In this document: piece by piece, positions 8,709 to 16,994 of the stretch
Position numbering within the stretch: the stretch's first letter is position 1
Layout of the letters: each line of letters begins with the position of its first letter
DNA from: UBA5239 sp040394635
Lineage (GTDB): Bacteria > Verrucomicrobiota > Lentisphaeria > Victivallales > Victivallaceae
Length of the DNA stretch: 64,000 bases
Reading direction: 5' to 3'
NCBI GenBank assembly: GCA_040394635.1
Contig: JBEBRW010000014.1
Coordinates: 32,813 to 96,812, forward strand
Position numbers and translations under genes: made by a program
Notes under the pieces: generated by a model
Told to the model about the DNA's origin: nothing
The model's database searches: none
What the model saw: the letters and a program-made list of their open reading frames with translations, nothing else

Positions 8709-9530
8709 ATGATCAAGCTTGAGCATGATCTGCATGTGCATACGTTTCTTTCGGAATGCTGCATGTCGCAGGAGCAGACCCCGGAAAACATCATCCGGGA
8801 AGCTCAGGAATTGGGACTGAAACAGATCGGTTTCGCCGATCACCTGTGGGCCAATCCGACGCTGAAGCCGCATCTGTTTTATGAGAAACAGGATTTCCGG
8901 AGCATTGCCGAACTGCGCCGCCAGCTGACCGCCATCGAAATTCCGGAGGGAATTCAGGTACTGGTCGGCTGCGAAGCGGAAATGGCCGGGCCGGGACACT
9001 ACGGCATCACGCCGCGGTTGGCGGAAATGCTTGATTTCGTGCTGCTTTCCACCGATCATTTTTACTTCCACGGCTTCGTCGAAGAACCGGCGCTGCGTAC
9101 CCCGAAAGCACTGGCGGCACACATGCTGAAAATGTTTATCGCCGGGGCCCGGAGCGGACTGGCCACCGCGCTGGCACACCCGATGATCCCGCACGGATAT
9201 CTCGATATTTACGAGGATACCATGGCGGAGTTGAGCGATCAACAGTTGGTCGACGCCTTCGGGATTGCCGCCGAGAACGGCGTGGCGCTGGAGATTTCCG
9301 GCAACTATCTGCCGGACCGCAAGCGCAGCCAGAATTTCGATATCGAAATACCGCTCAGGATCATCGATATGGCCAAAATCGCCGGCTGCAAATTCACCTT
9401 CGGCAGCGACGCCCACACACTCGGCACCATGAAGCGGATCAAGGATCTGGAATTCTTCATCTCGACCTTGAGGCTCACTCAAGACGACCTGATGCCCGGC
9501 CTCGCCGCCGTCATCGAATATCCCGCCTGA
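8709..9530 (+). CDS. PHP-domain metal-dependent phosphoesterase
   Basis: A 273-residue PHP-fold hydrolase related to histidinol-phosphatase-type enzymes. Metal-binding motifs are in order: DLHVHT (H9, H11), GFADHLW, LVGCEAEM, LLSTDHFYF, ATALAHPMIPHG and FGSDAHTLGTM. All PHP ligand groups appear present, so it should be active. Substrate unknown; hisA at 22.6 kb is far away, so histidine synthesis is only one possibility. It stands alone between the lipoprotein gene and a convergent cassette. Confidence 0.88.
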   Translation: MIKLEHDLHVHTFLSECCMSQEQTPENIIREAQELGLKQIGFADHLWANPTLKPHLFYEKQDFRSIAELRRQLTAIEIPEGIQVLVGCEAEMAGPGHYGITPRLAEMLDFVLLSTDHFYFHGFVEEPALRTPKALAAHMLKMFIAGARSGLATALAHPMIPHGYLDIYEDTMAELSDQQLVDAFGIAAENGVALEISGNYLPDRKRSQNFDIEIPLRIIDMAKIAGCKFTFGSDAHTLGTMKRIKDLEFFISTLRLTQDDLMPGLAAVIEYPA

Positions 9531-9536
9531 CGGAAC

Positions 9537-11468
9537 TCATTTCCTAATATTCCAGCCCATCCACTGTTCGAGCTTGACCGTGATAACGATATTGATCACC
9601 TGGTCGTTGCGGATTTCCTGACGATACTCATCGAGCAGATGCCGTGATTCGAGAAATTTCTCCTTCAGCTCCGCGCTCTTCCGGTTTTTGGAAAATGCCT
9701 CGAACGCATTCATCGTTTCCAGCGTCAGCCGGGTGTGCTTCAACCCTTTGGCGAGGAACTCGACACGCCGGGCGTCATCCGGGTTGTCCCTGACGGCGAG
9801 CCGCGCTTCGGACAGGATTTTTTCCGCGGTGGCGATCAACTCCATCGGATAAAGTTTATGTCCGCTCCAGCCTGCATAATTCCAGCCGCCGCCCGGGTAT
9901 TTTCCGGCAAATTCGCGGGTATATCCGCCAGTGGCGCTTTCCCACAATTCAAAGTACGCTTTGATCTTCGGCGCTGCTTTGCCGAAGCTGCTATAATACT
10001 CGTCGAGAACGTCTTCCACCTTCATCGCCGGATTATCGGTCAGGCGCGCCACCATGTAGAGATTCGGGCCCTGCGTTCCGAACATGCCGGTCAGGCTGTC
10101 GAAATCTGTCCCGACCATGCCGTTGTCATACGCATGCTTGTAATCCTCGCCAAACTGCCGGGCATAGATATACGGCAGGGTGTAGCCGTTCAGGAAATAA
10201 TTCGGACGCAGGTACAGCCGGGCGCCCGTCGCGCGCCAACCGTCCCACTGCTGCCGCATCGCTTTGCGCCTGTCCGGTTCCAGTGGATACTGGATGCCGG
10301 GCACAATCGCCACGATGATATTCTCATTAAGCGCGGTCTCCAGCGGTGGATTGCTGTAATCGGCGTATGCGTAACCGAGCACAACCGGGTTCTCACGGTG
10401 TTTGGCCCCCTCCTGCTGCAGCGCCAACCAGAATTTCGCGTAACGGTCCGACAAAATATTCGGCATCGAATCCTTGCCTGCCCGCTTCAGATATTCCTCC
10501 GCGGTCATACGGTTTGAAACCGGGTCCCAGGCCAGGCAATTTTCGCAGAAACAATGCTCATCCGCCGCGGTTTTGTCATTTTCGGCGCCGTTGATAAAGG
10601 GCCCTTTGTAACTCTGTACATTCTTTGTCCAATCCTCAATAATCTGCTTCTGCAGTTCCGGATTGGACACGCACATCTGAATCAGTTTCGAGCGCTTCGG
10701 ATCGGCCGGCTCCCGCTTGCCGTTGGTACGCAGCGCGAAATATTCCGGGTGAGATTCGCCGAAACGCTCCCAATATTTCTCATATGCATGGCCATATTGG
10801 AACGAGGTCCCGCAGGCAAACTGATGCCGCCGCAGCCAGACTCGGCGTTCATTTATCGCCTGCTCGTATTCTTCCTTGCTCATCACCTTGTCGTAATTGC
10901 CCAGCCCGGAACCGTCGCGCATCCGGGTATGCAGCAATTTTTGTGCTCTGACAATCTCGCGCGGAGTTCCGCTGTAAACAGTATCCTGTTTTCGCACATA
11001 AATGCCGCTTTCGCCGGGCCACAGCCAGCGAACCCCAAGCTGTTGATTCAGAAAATCATAAACGGCGAACAGGGTCCCCATCGGAGTGGTCTCGTCATTC
11101 GGCACCACTCCATTGCCGTCCATGCCGAACAAATAGACCGCGTCGCCGGTTATTTTCTGCACAGTACTGTTGATCGGCAGGCTCTTGACGTCGATATTCA
11201 ACTTGCGCGCGGCTTCCGTATCGCCGAGATAAATATATTTCGCCGGTTCTTCCGGCAGCTTATTTTCGCGGGCGACCGGGATCTCGCAGCCGGTAATCAG
11301 TTTGATATGATGCTGCAGCTCTTCGGCCGCGTATTTCTCCACATGCCTGGCTCGCGCCGGAAGCACAATCACCGAGCGCGACTGCCCCTTTTCCACCAGC
11401 GGAAAACCATCCCCACCCACAGCCAGAATATTTGCCAACATAAAAACAGAACTCAATAGAACTTTCAT
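9537..11468 (-). CDS. Secreted DUF4838-type enzyme, cassette 1
   Basis: A 643-residue exported protein (signal peptide about 1-18). Residues about 25-150 resemble the N-terminal domain of alpha-glucuronidase-like enzymes (HVEKYAAEELQHHIKLITG, KYIYLGDTEAARKL). The central DUF4838 region contains ENDKTAADEHCFCENCLAW, with a CxC-x2-C cluster likely to bind a metal or form disulfides. The C-terminus is helical. It is probably a glycoside hydrolase of unknown specificity. It is the last gene of a regulator-pseudopilin-enzyme operon, 21 bp after the pseudopilin, with GAGG before the ATG. Compare the protein at 36646-38937. Confidence 0.85.
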   Translation of the reverse strand: MKVLLSSVFMLANILAVGGDGFPLVEKGQSRSVIVLPARARHVEKYAAEELQHHIKLITGCEIPVARENKLPEEPAKYIYLGDTEAARKLNIDVKSLPINSTVQKITGDAVYLFGMDGNGVVPNDETTPMGTLFAVYDFLNQQLGVRWLWPGESGIYVRKQDTVYSGTPREIVRAQKLLHTRMRDGSGLGNYDKVMSKEEYEQAINERRVWLRRHQFACGTSFQYGHAYEKYWERFGESHPEYFALRTNGKREPADPKRSKLIQMCVSNPELQKQIIEDWTKNVQSYKGPFINGAENDKTAADEHCFCENCLAWDPVSNRMTAEEYLKRAGKDSMPNILSDRYAKFWLALQQEGAKHRENPVVLGYAYADYSNPPLETALNENIIVAIVPGIQYPLEPDRRKAMRQQWDGWRATGARLYLRPNYFLNGYTLPYIYARQFGEDYKHAYDNGMVGTDFDSLTGMFGTQGPNLYMVARLTDNPAMKVEDVLDEYYSSFGKAAPKIKAYFELWESATGGYTREFAGKYPGGGWNYAGWSGHKLYPMELIATAEKILSEARLAVRDNPDDARRVEFLAKGLKHTRLTLETMNAFEAFSKNRKSAELKEKFLESRHLLDEYRQEIRNDQVINIVITVKLEQWMGWNIRK

Positions 11469-11489
11469 TATAACCTCATCCTGATAAAA

Positions 11490-12176
11490 TTAATACCACC
11501 ACTGCCAAACGGACTTGCAATCTTCAGTCGGAGAGGCTTTCACCTCGCGCTCCGGCGACGAATCGCTCTTGAAATCCACGTGGCCGTCGCAATACGAGAA
11601 ATTACTGCCGTTTCCATGCTTGCTGTAGGAATACGGCAGAAAATTGGTGGCATTGTAAACAATACCATCCTTGGAATGCAGCGTGTAACCGGCCTGGGCA
11701 ATTTCCGTGGAGTAAATCTTGGAGGAAGGATTTCGCACCTTGTCGATTTTCGGCGGAGTATTGGTGTTCGCAGCCGAGGTCGGGTAACGCAGGAAATCAT
11801 TCATCGTATAGCTGGTCCGCGCGCAGTCAATAAACCCGCCATTGGCGACAAATTTATCCCAGCCGGCTTTATTGTTGGAAGGACAAAACAGCGCCGCGTT
11901 CCAAACCCTGAACTGAGCCGGGTCATGGTCCCGCTTGGTGTGTAAGTAATAATTCAGATGATAGACGGAGTACGGCCGCGGCGGCCCGGCATAACCATCA
12001 TTATCGTCCTGGTAAAATATACCGGCACCGGCAAACTGCTTCAACTGATTCATGCAACTGGTCCTGCGCGCGCTTTCGCGGGCCTTGTTCAAAGCCGGCA
12101 TCAGCATGGCGGCCAGTATCGCTATGATCGCGATAACAACGAGGAGCTCTATAAGTGTAAATTTTGAGCCTTTCAT
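11490..12176 (-). CDS. Prepilin-like H-X9-DG protein, cassette 1
   Basis: A 228-residue pseudopilin-like protein. A 5-residue basic leader (MKGSK) precedes FTLIELLVVIAIIAILAAML, the N-terminal helix of type II secretion/type IV pilin subunits. Glu5 of the mature form is kept, but the residue before Phe is Lys, not the usual Gly. The C-terminal domain has the H-X9-DG motif (H-GNGSNFSYC-DG) that marks a large paralogous family in Lentisphaerota and Planctomycetes. Its role is presumably in a secretion pseudopilus or at the cell surface. AGGAG precedes the start. It lies between the LacI regulator and the DUF4838 gene. Confidence 0.9.
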   Translation of the reverse strand: MKGSKFTLIELLVVIAIIAILAAMLMPALNKARESARRTSCMNQLKQFAGAGIFYQDDNDGYAGPPRPYSVYHLNYYLHTKRDHDPAQFRVWNAALFCPSNNKAGWDKFVANGGFIDCARTSYTMNDFLRYPTSAANTNTPPKIDKVRNPSSKIYSTEIAQAGYTLHSKDGIVYNATNFLPYSYSKHGNGSNFSYCDGHVDFKSDSSPEREVKASPTEDCKSVWQWWY

Positions 12177-12207
12177 ATATTTTCTCCTGATTTGGTTTTA
12201 TGATTCG

Positions 12208-13191
12208 TCAATTTGCTGAAATCGTCTTCGGTTTTTCGTTTTTCTCGATCTGGTTGATCAGGTGCTGCAATGCCGCAATCGTATAATCCTCAACATCGAT
12301 ATTATGGTAAATCACCGGCACCGGCAAACTGTAATATTCGAAGGGCCGAAACGTCGCCAGCGTAACATTGATCGCTTTTTCCAGGCCGAAATGACCGAAC
12401 AGCAGATAACAAACCTCGCGCCCGATCCGGACATCCGGACAGACCAGGCTGTCAAACGGCAGTTTTTTGCGTTTCATCACCGGCAGCATCGCCTCGAAAA
12501 TACCGGTAAAGGACCCCTTGCCGAAATAGCAGATCTCGGGGTCGAACTCAAGCCCATGTTCCTCCAATACCTCGCGGTATGCGGTGAACAGTGCCTGCGC
12601 TTCGTAATTGTCGGGATTTTCTTCCACAAAACCGATGCGTTTTTTGCCGGACTTAATCAACTGGTCCATCAGCGAGCCGATGCGGCTCTCGGTCTTGCAG
12701 CGGACATTGGCCATGCCATTCAGGAGCCGTTCGCTGTAATTGCCCAGTACCACGCATTTGGAATCAAGGTTTCGAACCAGCTCAATGGTATTTTTCTGCA
12801 GCTCGCCGGTCATGATGATTCCGTCAACACGCTCATCCCGCAAAATCGGCGGCAGGTCGAAAACATTGCTTTCCTGCCCCGTAAGCTTGACCAGCAGCAA
12901 ATGATAATGCGCCGCGTTAACCGCTTTGCTGATGCCGTCGATCCAATGCGCATAGGCGGGGTCGGCGAATTCCTTGTTGACCACGACAAAGGCGATGTTG
13001 CGGGTGGCGCCGTTACGGCTCTTCAAGATCAGGTCCTGGATATTATGATTCAGCTTATAACCCAGTTCGCGACAGGATGCCAGCACTTTTTCGCGGATTT
13101 TTGGCGAAACGGTCTGTCTCCCGTTAAGCACCCGCGAGACCGTTGCCTTCGAGACTTTCGCCTTAACTGCAACATCATCCATACTGACCAT
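12208..13191 (-). CDS. LacI-family regulator, cassette 1
   Basis: A LacI/GalR repressor of 327 residues. The helix-turn-helix MDDVAVKAKVSKATVSRVLN is followed by the hinge (GRQTVSPKIREKV) and a periplasmic-binding-protein-like sensor domain (GIMTGEL-like, RIGFVEENPDNYEAQALF, FDSLVCPDVRIG). The ORF is open to 13233, but the promoter at 13236-13263 would start transcription near 13229, so the first ATG is not transcribed. The ATG at 13191 has GGAG nine bases upstream. It is the first gene of the cassette 1 operon; it probably represses its own promoter until a sugar from the enzyme's substrate binds. Confidence 0.9.
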   Translation of the reverse strand: MVSMDDVAVKAKVSKATVSRVLNGRQTVSPKIREKVLASCRELGYKLNHNIQDLILKSRNGATRNIAFVVVNKEFADPAYAHWIDGISKAVNAAHYHLLLVKLTGQESNVFDLPPILRDERVDGIIMTGELQKNTIELVRNLDSKCVVLGNYSERLLNGMANVRCKTESRIGSLMDQLIKSGKKRIGFVEENPDNYEAQALFTAYREVLEEHGLEFDPEICYFGKGSFTGIFEAMLPVMKRKKLPFDSLVCPDVRIGREVCYLLFGHFGLEKAINVTLATFRPFEYYSLPVPVIYHNIDVEDYTIAALQHLINQIEKNEKPKTISAN

Positions 13192-13203
13192 ACGGTTACT
13201 CTC

Positions 13204-13225
13204 CATTTCTGAAACTTGTTTCTTG
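13204..13225 (-). promoter_or_regulatory. Candidate operator, left copy
   Basis: A 22-bp sequence whose minus strand reads CAAGAAACAAGTTTCAGAAA then TG. It contains the near-palindrome GAAACAAGTTTC and lies just downstream of the predicted transcription start. A 20/22 copy exists in opposite orientation at 13300-13321. The arrangement suits looping or cooperative repression by the LacI protein. Confidence 0.6.
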
Positions 13226-13235
13226 ACTATCATAA

Positions 13236-13263
13236 ATTATACAGGAATTTCATGTTTTGTCAA
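13236..13263 (-). promoter_or_regulatory. Sigma70 promoter of cassette 1
   Basis: Reading leftward: perfect TTGACA (13258-13263), a 16-bp spacer, and perfect TATAAT (13236-13241). The predicted start is near 13229, just ahead of the LacI gene. Confidence 0.85.
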
Positions 13264-13299
13264 GTACCTGTGCCGAATTTTTTCAAAAAAAACACAAAA

Positions 13300-13321
13300 C
13301 AAGAAACAAGTTGCAGAAACG
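13300..13321 (+). promoter_or_regulatory. Candidate operator, right copy
   Basis: The inverted partner of the site at 13204-13225, differing at two positions, and located upstream of the -35 box. Together the two sites flank the cassette 1 promoter about 96 bp apart centre to centre. Confidence 0.55.
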
Positions 13322-13328
13322 GCTGAGC

Positions 13329-13537
13329 ATACACGGACGGACACGGATTATATCTCACAGGACAAGTCGGGCGGGGCGGATAAACGCCGGTCATCGCCTA
13401 AAAACCTCTGCTGCAATACACTTCAGGTAGGGCGGCCTCTCCGAGGCAGCCGTTCTCTTCGGGTCGAATATCCTGTTGACATAGGCGACCCGACAGACGG
13501 ATCGGAGTGAACGGCGGTCTGCGGAGAGACCGCCCTA
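13329..13537. repeat. Gene-free region with two repeat types (families C and D)
   Basis: This stretch between the LacI promoter and the TatD-like gene holds no convincing gene. At 13329-13348 is one arm of the ACACGGAC-type repeat. At 13427-13537 is a hairpin element: outer arms GTAGGGCGGCCTCTCCG and CGGAGAGACCGCCCTAC (one mismatch), with inner complementary segments GCCGTTC/GAACGGC and CGGGTCG/CGACCCG. It would fold into a long stem as RNA or single-stranded DNA. The rest shows nothing I recognise. Confidence 0.75.
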
Positions 13538-13579
13538 CCTTAGTTTTCAACCGGTATTTGTCCGAGTTATTGCCCAGGG

Positions 13580-14188
13580 TCAGCCGAAAAGGCGTTGGAA
13601 GTTTGCGGCCAGCTGTTCCTGCAGCTGCGCCAGCGAAATTTGCCAGAGCCTGGCGGCGGCCTGATAAGTTTCGCGGATATCGTCGCCCGAATCATCGGTT
13701 TCCAGCCCCAGCTGCGTCAGCGGCACCAGCGCAGGGTCGAGATGCTGCAGGTCACGGCTGCCGAATGACACCGTCGCACCGGAGTCGATGATGCGGCACA
13801 GTTTGCCCGCTCCGGCCGGGGCCTTGTGCCAGAGCGCACGCGCGGGCTCTTTCTGCATCGCAAGTATTTCGGCGCTGCACCGGACGTCATGAATGATCAC
13901 CGGCAGTTGGTGCCGGAAAGCAATATCGAGCTGCCGCCGGAAAATCACGATCTGCTGCTCCAGCGACGCGCCCCGCAGGCGGTCCAGCCCGATCTCGCCG
14001 ATGGCGGCCAGCTCCGCGGCGTGTTCGTCGAGCCACCGCAGCTGCGAATCAATGTCCGAAGCGTCCGTATCCCACGGATGTATACCGCTCGAATACGGCG
14101 GCGGAGCCGTTTCACCGGGCTTCACGCAAACCATTTTCACCACATCGGACAACAGTTCGCGGCTGTGAGTGTGGAAATCATAATACAT
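13580..14188 (-). CDS. TatD-family hydrolase, short form
   Basis: A 202-residue metal-dependent hydrolase. It has FHTHSR (H6, H8) at the start, AIGEIGLDR, PVIIHDVRC and LETDDSG, the four metal-ligand regions of TatD-type DNases/hydrolases. It is shorter than the usual roughly 250-260 residues, mainly between the second and third motifs. Its start overlaps the end of the histidine kinase gene by 11 bp, implying translational coupling. Substrate unknown. Confidence 0.82.
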   Translation of the reverse strand: MYYDFHTHSRELLSDVVKMVCVKPGETAPPPYSSGIHPWDTDASDIDSQLRWLDEHAAELAAIGEIGLDRLRGASLEQQIVIFRRQLDIAFRHQLPVIIHDVRCSAEILAMQKEPARALWHKAPAGAGKLCRIIDSGATVSFGSRDLQHLDPALVPLTQLGLETDDSGDDIRETYQAAARLWQISLAQLQEQLAANFQRLFG

Positions 14189-16853
14189 TCGTGTGATTTC
14201 CTTTTTTCAGAATGCGATGCAGGGCGACGCTCAGCGATATCCGGGAATACGGTTTTTTCAGGAAGCCGTCCACGCCCATCGCCATCACTTCATTGACCCG
14301 CGGGTCGTTGAAGAAGCCGGAGGAGAGCAACACCCTGGCCTGCGGATCGATCTCTTTGAGTTTCACATAAACATCCCTGCCGGAAAGGCCAGGCATGACC
14401 ATATCCAGCAGCACCACGTCGATTTCGTGACGGCGCGCGGAGTAAGTCTCCAGCCCTTCGCTGCCGTCCCGGGCGGTGATCACCGAATAACCGAGGCTTT
14501 CCAGGATGCCGGCGGCGGTTTTGCGGATCGCGTCTTCGTCGTCGATAACCAGAATCGTGCCGCTGCCGGGAATTTCTTCCTGCTCCGGCAGTTCGAATTC
14601 CGTCACCCCCGAGTGCTCAAAAAGTTCCGGCAGGTAAATGATGAATTCGCTGCCCCTGCCCGGCTCCGACTTGAGCTCGATAAACCCCTGATGCTGGAGA
14701 ATGATGTTGTACGCCATGGAGAGTCCGAGCCCGGACCCCTTGCCCTTCTCCTTGGTAGTGAAAAACGGGTCGAAAATCTTCATTTGCTGCTCAAGCGGAA
14801 TACCGACTCCACGGTCGCGGATCGAAATCGCCCAGTAATAGCCGTGGACGTCGTGGTTCAGCGACTCCGGCAGAATCCGCAACACCCGGATTTCGATGAC
14901 GCCGCCGCGGGGCTCGTCCGGGCGGCGCATGATCGTCATCGCATGCTCGGCATTGATCAGGATGTTCAGCAGCACCTGTTCGAGCTGGGTCTGGTCCGCC
15001 TCCACGATCGGCGACACGTCGGGATAATGTGCTTTCAGGATGACCGATTTATCGAACGACACCCGGCACAGGTTCAAAACCCCTTCGAGCGTTTCCCGCA
15101 GGTTCACGGGCTGGACCGTGAGCTTGCTCTTGCGCGACAAGGTCAGGAGCTGCTCCACCATGTTCGAGGCGCGCGCCACTGATTTCTCCGAGAGCTCGAT
15201 GTATTCGCGGATTTCGTCGATTTTGTCCGGCGATTTGTCGATGATGTAGTTGATCATGGTCAGCGAACCGCGAATGCCGCCGAGCACGTTGTTGAAATCA
15301 TGCGCCAGTCCGCCGGTCAGCGTGCCGACCGTTTCCATCTTCTGGGCCTGAATCAGCTCCTCGCCCTTGTGAATCAGCTCCGTCACGTCTTCGAGGATGA
15401 TCACCGCGCCGGGCGTCTCGCTGTTGCTCAGCGGGGTGATCGAAATATTGAAATATTTTTCGCCGGAAATCTCGATGGTCTGGCGGTACAGTTCGCGCAC
15501 GAAACCGCCGGCGATCGCCTCCTCGATTTCCGTGCGGAATGGGCGCATGAAGGGCGCCGCGTTCCACAGCCGCGCCCCCAGCGCGCTTTTGGCCGAGATG
15601 CCGCTGGCTCGGACCATGGACTGGTTCCACTGCGTGATCTGCCCTTTGTTGTTGACCGCGATAATCAGCAGCCGGATCGAGTTAAAAAGCAGATTCAGAT
15701 AACTCCAGGTCTGGCGGAGCTTGCGTTCGGCGGTCTTGCGTTCGGTCAGGTCGTTGAACATCAGGAGGTTATTGTAGCCGATCAGCTTCTGATGGATGTC
15801 GATATCGAGCCGCCGGCCGTTGCGGCAGCGAATCGGCAGCACCACGTGAGCGGTGTGCTGCTGCGCGGTCAGCATCTGCCGCAGCAGGTTCCCCGGCTGA
15901 TCGCTGTAATATTCCTGCGGCACCACGGACTCGAACCAGTTGGTGATATCGCCGATTTCGTTGTGTCCCCAGCCGAAGAGGTCCTTGAACATATTGTTGG
16001 TGGTGAACGTATGGTCGGGACGGATGATCAGGATCGGCAGCGGTGAGTTTTCGAGCAGTTCACTGATTTCGTGCTCGCGCTTGCGGCGCTCCTGGATCTC
16101 CGTCTGCAGTTTGCCCATGGAATCCCGGATCTTGCCGGCCATGTCGTCGAATGAACGCCCGAGGAGCCCGATTTCATCGTTGGAATACTGCCGCCAGTCC
16201 CCGGCTTCGGGGAACTTGCCCCTGGCCATGACCGAGGCCGAATCCACGAGGCCGTTCAGCGGCGCCAGCGCTTTCTGCAGCAGCAACGAGAGACACCCCG
16301 CCACTACCCCTACCCCGCACAGCACCGCGATCACCAGCCGGTAATTGGCGTCAAAGGTCAAACTGCTGAGAAATGTGCTTTTTTCGGGAATCGAAAACCC
16401 GATCAGCCAGTTCCACGGCTTGAACTGCTCAAAATGAATTGTCCGGCCGCCGTTTTCCGACAGCCGGATTTCGCCGCCGCCGGTTTTCAGCAGGCTGTAG
16501 ATATCCGGACGGTTCAAGGGCTCCCATTCCTCGCCGGTATCCGGGTGCGCCAGGAAATTGCCCCGGTTGTCCATGATGACCGGGTAGGCGATTCCCTCGA
16601 TCTGATACTGGCTGCGGATGGCCTCCAGCGCGCGCTCCTGAGCCTTGCGCTGGTTTTCGCCCTCGGCGTCCATATAAATATTGGCGTGGCTCTCCAGCAT
16701 CACCATCATATTCTGGATGCGCTCCTTGGCCACGGCGCGGTTCAGGCGGTAAACCTCCTGTTTGTAGGAAAATGTGCTCAGCCAGATCAGCAGATAAGAG
16801 AACACCGCGAGCTGGAGAATAAAAAAACCGGTCAACTTGGTTTGTATTTTCAT
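14178..16853 (-). CDS. Membrane hybrid sensor histidine kinase
   Basis: An 891-residue sensor. Order: TM1 (about 8-28), an extracytoplasmic sensory region (about 30-170, Cache-like), TM2 (about 172-193), HAMP (about 195-245), two PAS domains (about 262-375 and 383-495), dimerisation/phospho-acceptor helix with H518 (GGLAHDFNNVLGG), HATPase with N630/N634, D680 (RDRGVGIP) and GKGSGLGLSMAY, then a receiver domain with phospho-acceptor D817 (VVLLDMVMPGLSG). This is the NtrB-like HDFNN class. No separate output regulator is adjacent. A hairpin terminator for the genes to its right lies at 16937-16971. Confidence 0.93.
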   Translation of the reverse strand: MKIQTKLTGFFILQLAVFSYLLIWLSTFSYKQEVYRLNRAVAKERIQNMMVMLESHANIYMDAEGENQRKAQERALEAIRSQYQIEGIAYPVIMDNRGNFLAHPDTGEEWEPLNRPDIYSLLKTGGGEIRLSENGGRTIHFEQFKPWNWLIGFSIPEKSTFLSSLTFDANYRLVIAVLCGVGVVAGCLSLLLQKALAPLNGLVDSASVMARGKFPEAGDWRQYSNDEIGLLGRSFDDMAGKIRDSMGKLQTEIQERRKREHEISELLENSPLPILIIRPDHTFTTNNMFKDLFGWGHNEIGDITNWFESVVPQEYYSDQPGNLLRQMLTAQQHTAHVVLPIRCRNGRRLDIDIHQKLIGYNNLLMFNDLTERKTAERKLRQTWSYLNLLFNSIRLLIIAVNNKGQITQWNQSMVRASGISAKSALGARLWNAAPFMRPFRTEIEEAIAGGFVRELYRQTIEISGEKYFNISITPLSNSETPGAVIILEDVTELIHKGEELIQAQKMETVGTLTGGLAHDFNNVLGGIRGSLTMINYIIDKSPDKIDEIREYIELSEKSVARASNMVEQLLTLSRKSKLTVQPVNLRETLEGVLNLCRVSFDKSVILKAHYPDVSPIVEADQTQLEQVLLNILINAEHAMTIMRRPDEPRGGVIEIRVLRILPESLNHDVHGYYWAISIRDRGVGIPLEQQMKIFDPFFTTKEKGKGSGLGLSMAYNIILQHQGFIELKSEPGRGSEFIIYLPELFEHSGVTEFELPEQEEIPGSGTILVIDDEDAIRKTAAGILESLGYSVITARDGSEGLETYSARRHEIDVVLLDMVMPGLSGRDVYVKLKEIDPQARVLLSSGFFNDPRVNEVMAMGVDGFLKKPYSRISLSVALHRILKKGNHTNVL

Positions 16854-16936
16854 AGATCTCTCAAATGGTTTATCCCAAAATTATACCATCCGGACCGTAT
16901 TTTCAAGCGCCGATCACAAAATTCAGCCTACTCAAC

Positions 16937-16971
16937 AAAAAACTCCGGATCGAAAGATTCAACCCGGAGTT
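16937..16971 (-). terminator. Rho-independent terminator
   Basis: Read leftward: AACTCCGG, a 15-base loop, CCGGAGTT, then a T-run (plus-strand A-run 16937-16942). It is well placed to end transcription of the dehydrogenase/isomerase pair and insulate the kinase gene. Confidence 0.75.
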
Positions 16972-16994
16972 CGTGATTCAGTGCGAATTCAGGC

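Noticed and set aside
13507..13791. 94-codon frame beside the family D hairpin
   Set aside because: Starts inside the repeat and runs antisense into the TatD-like gene; basic, low-complexity translation.
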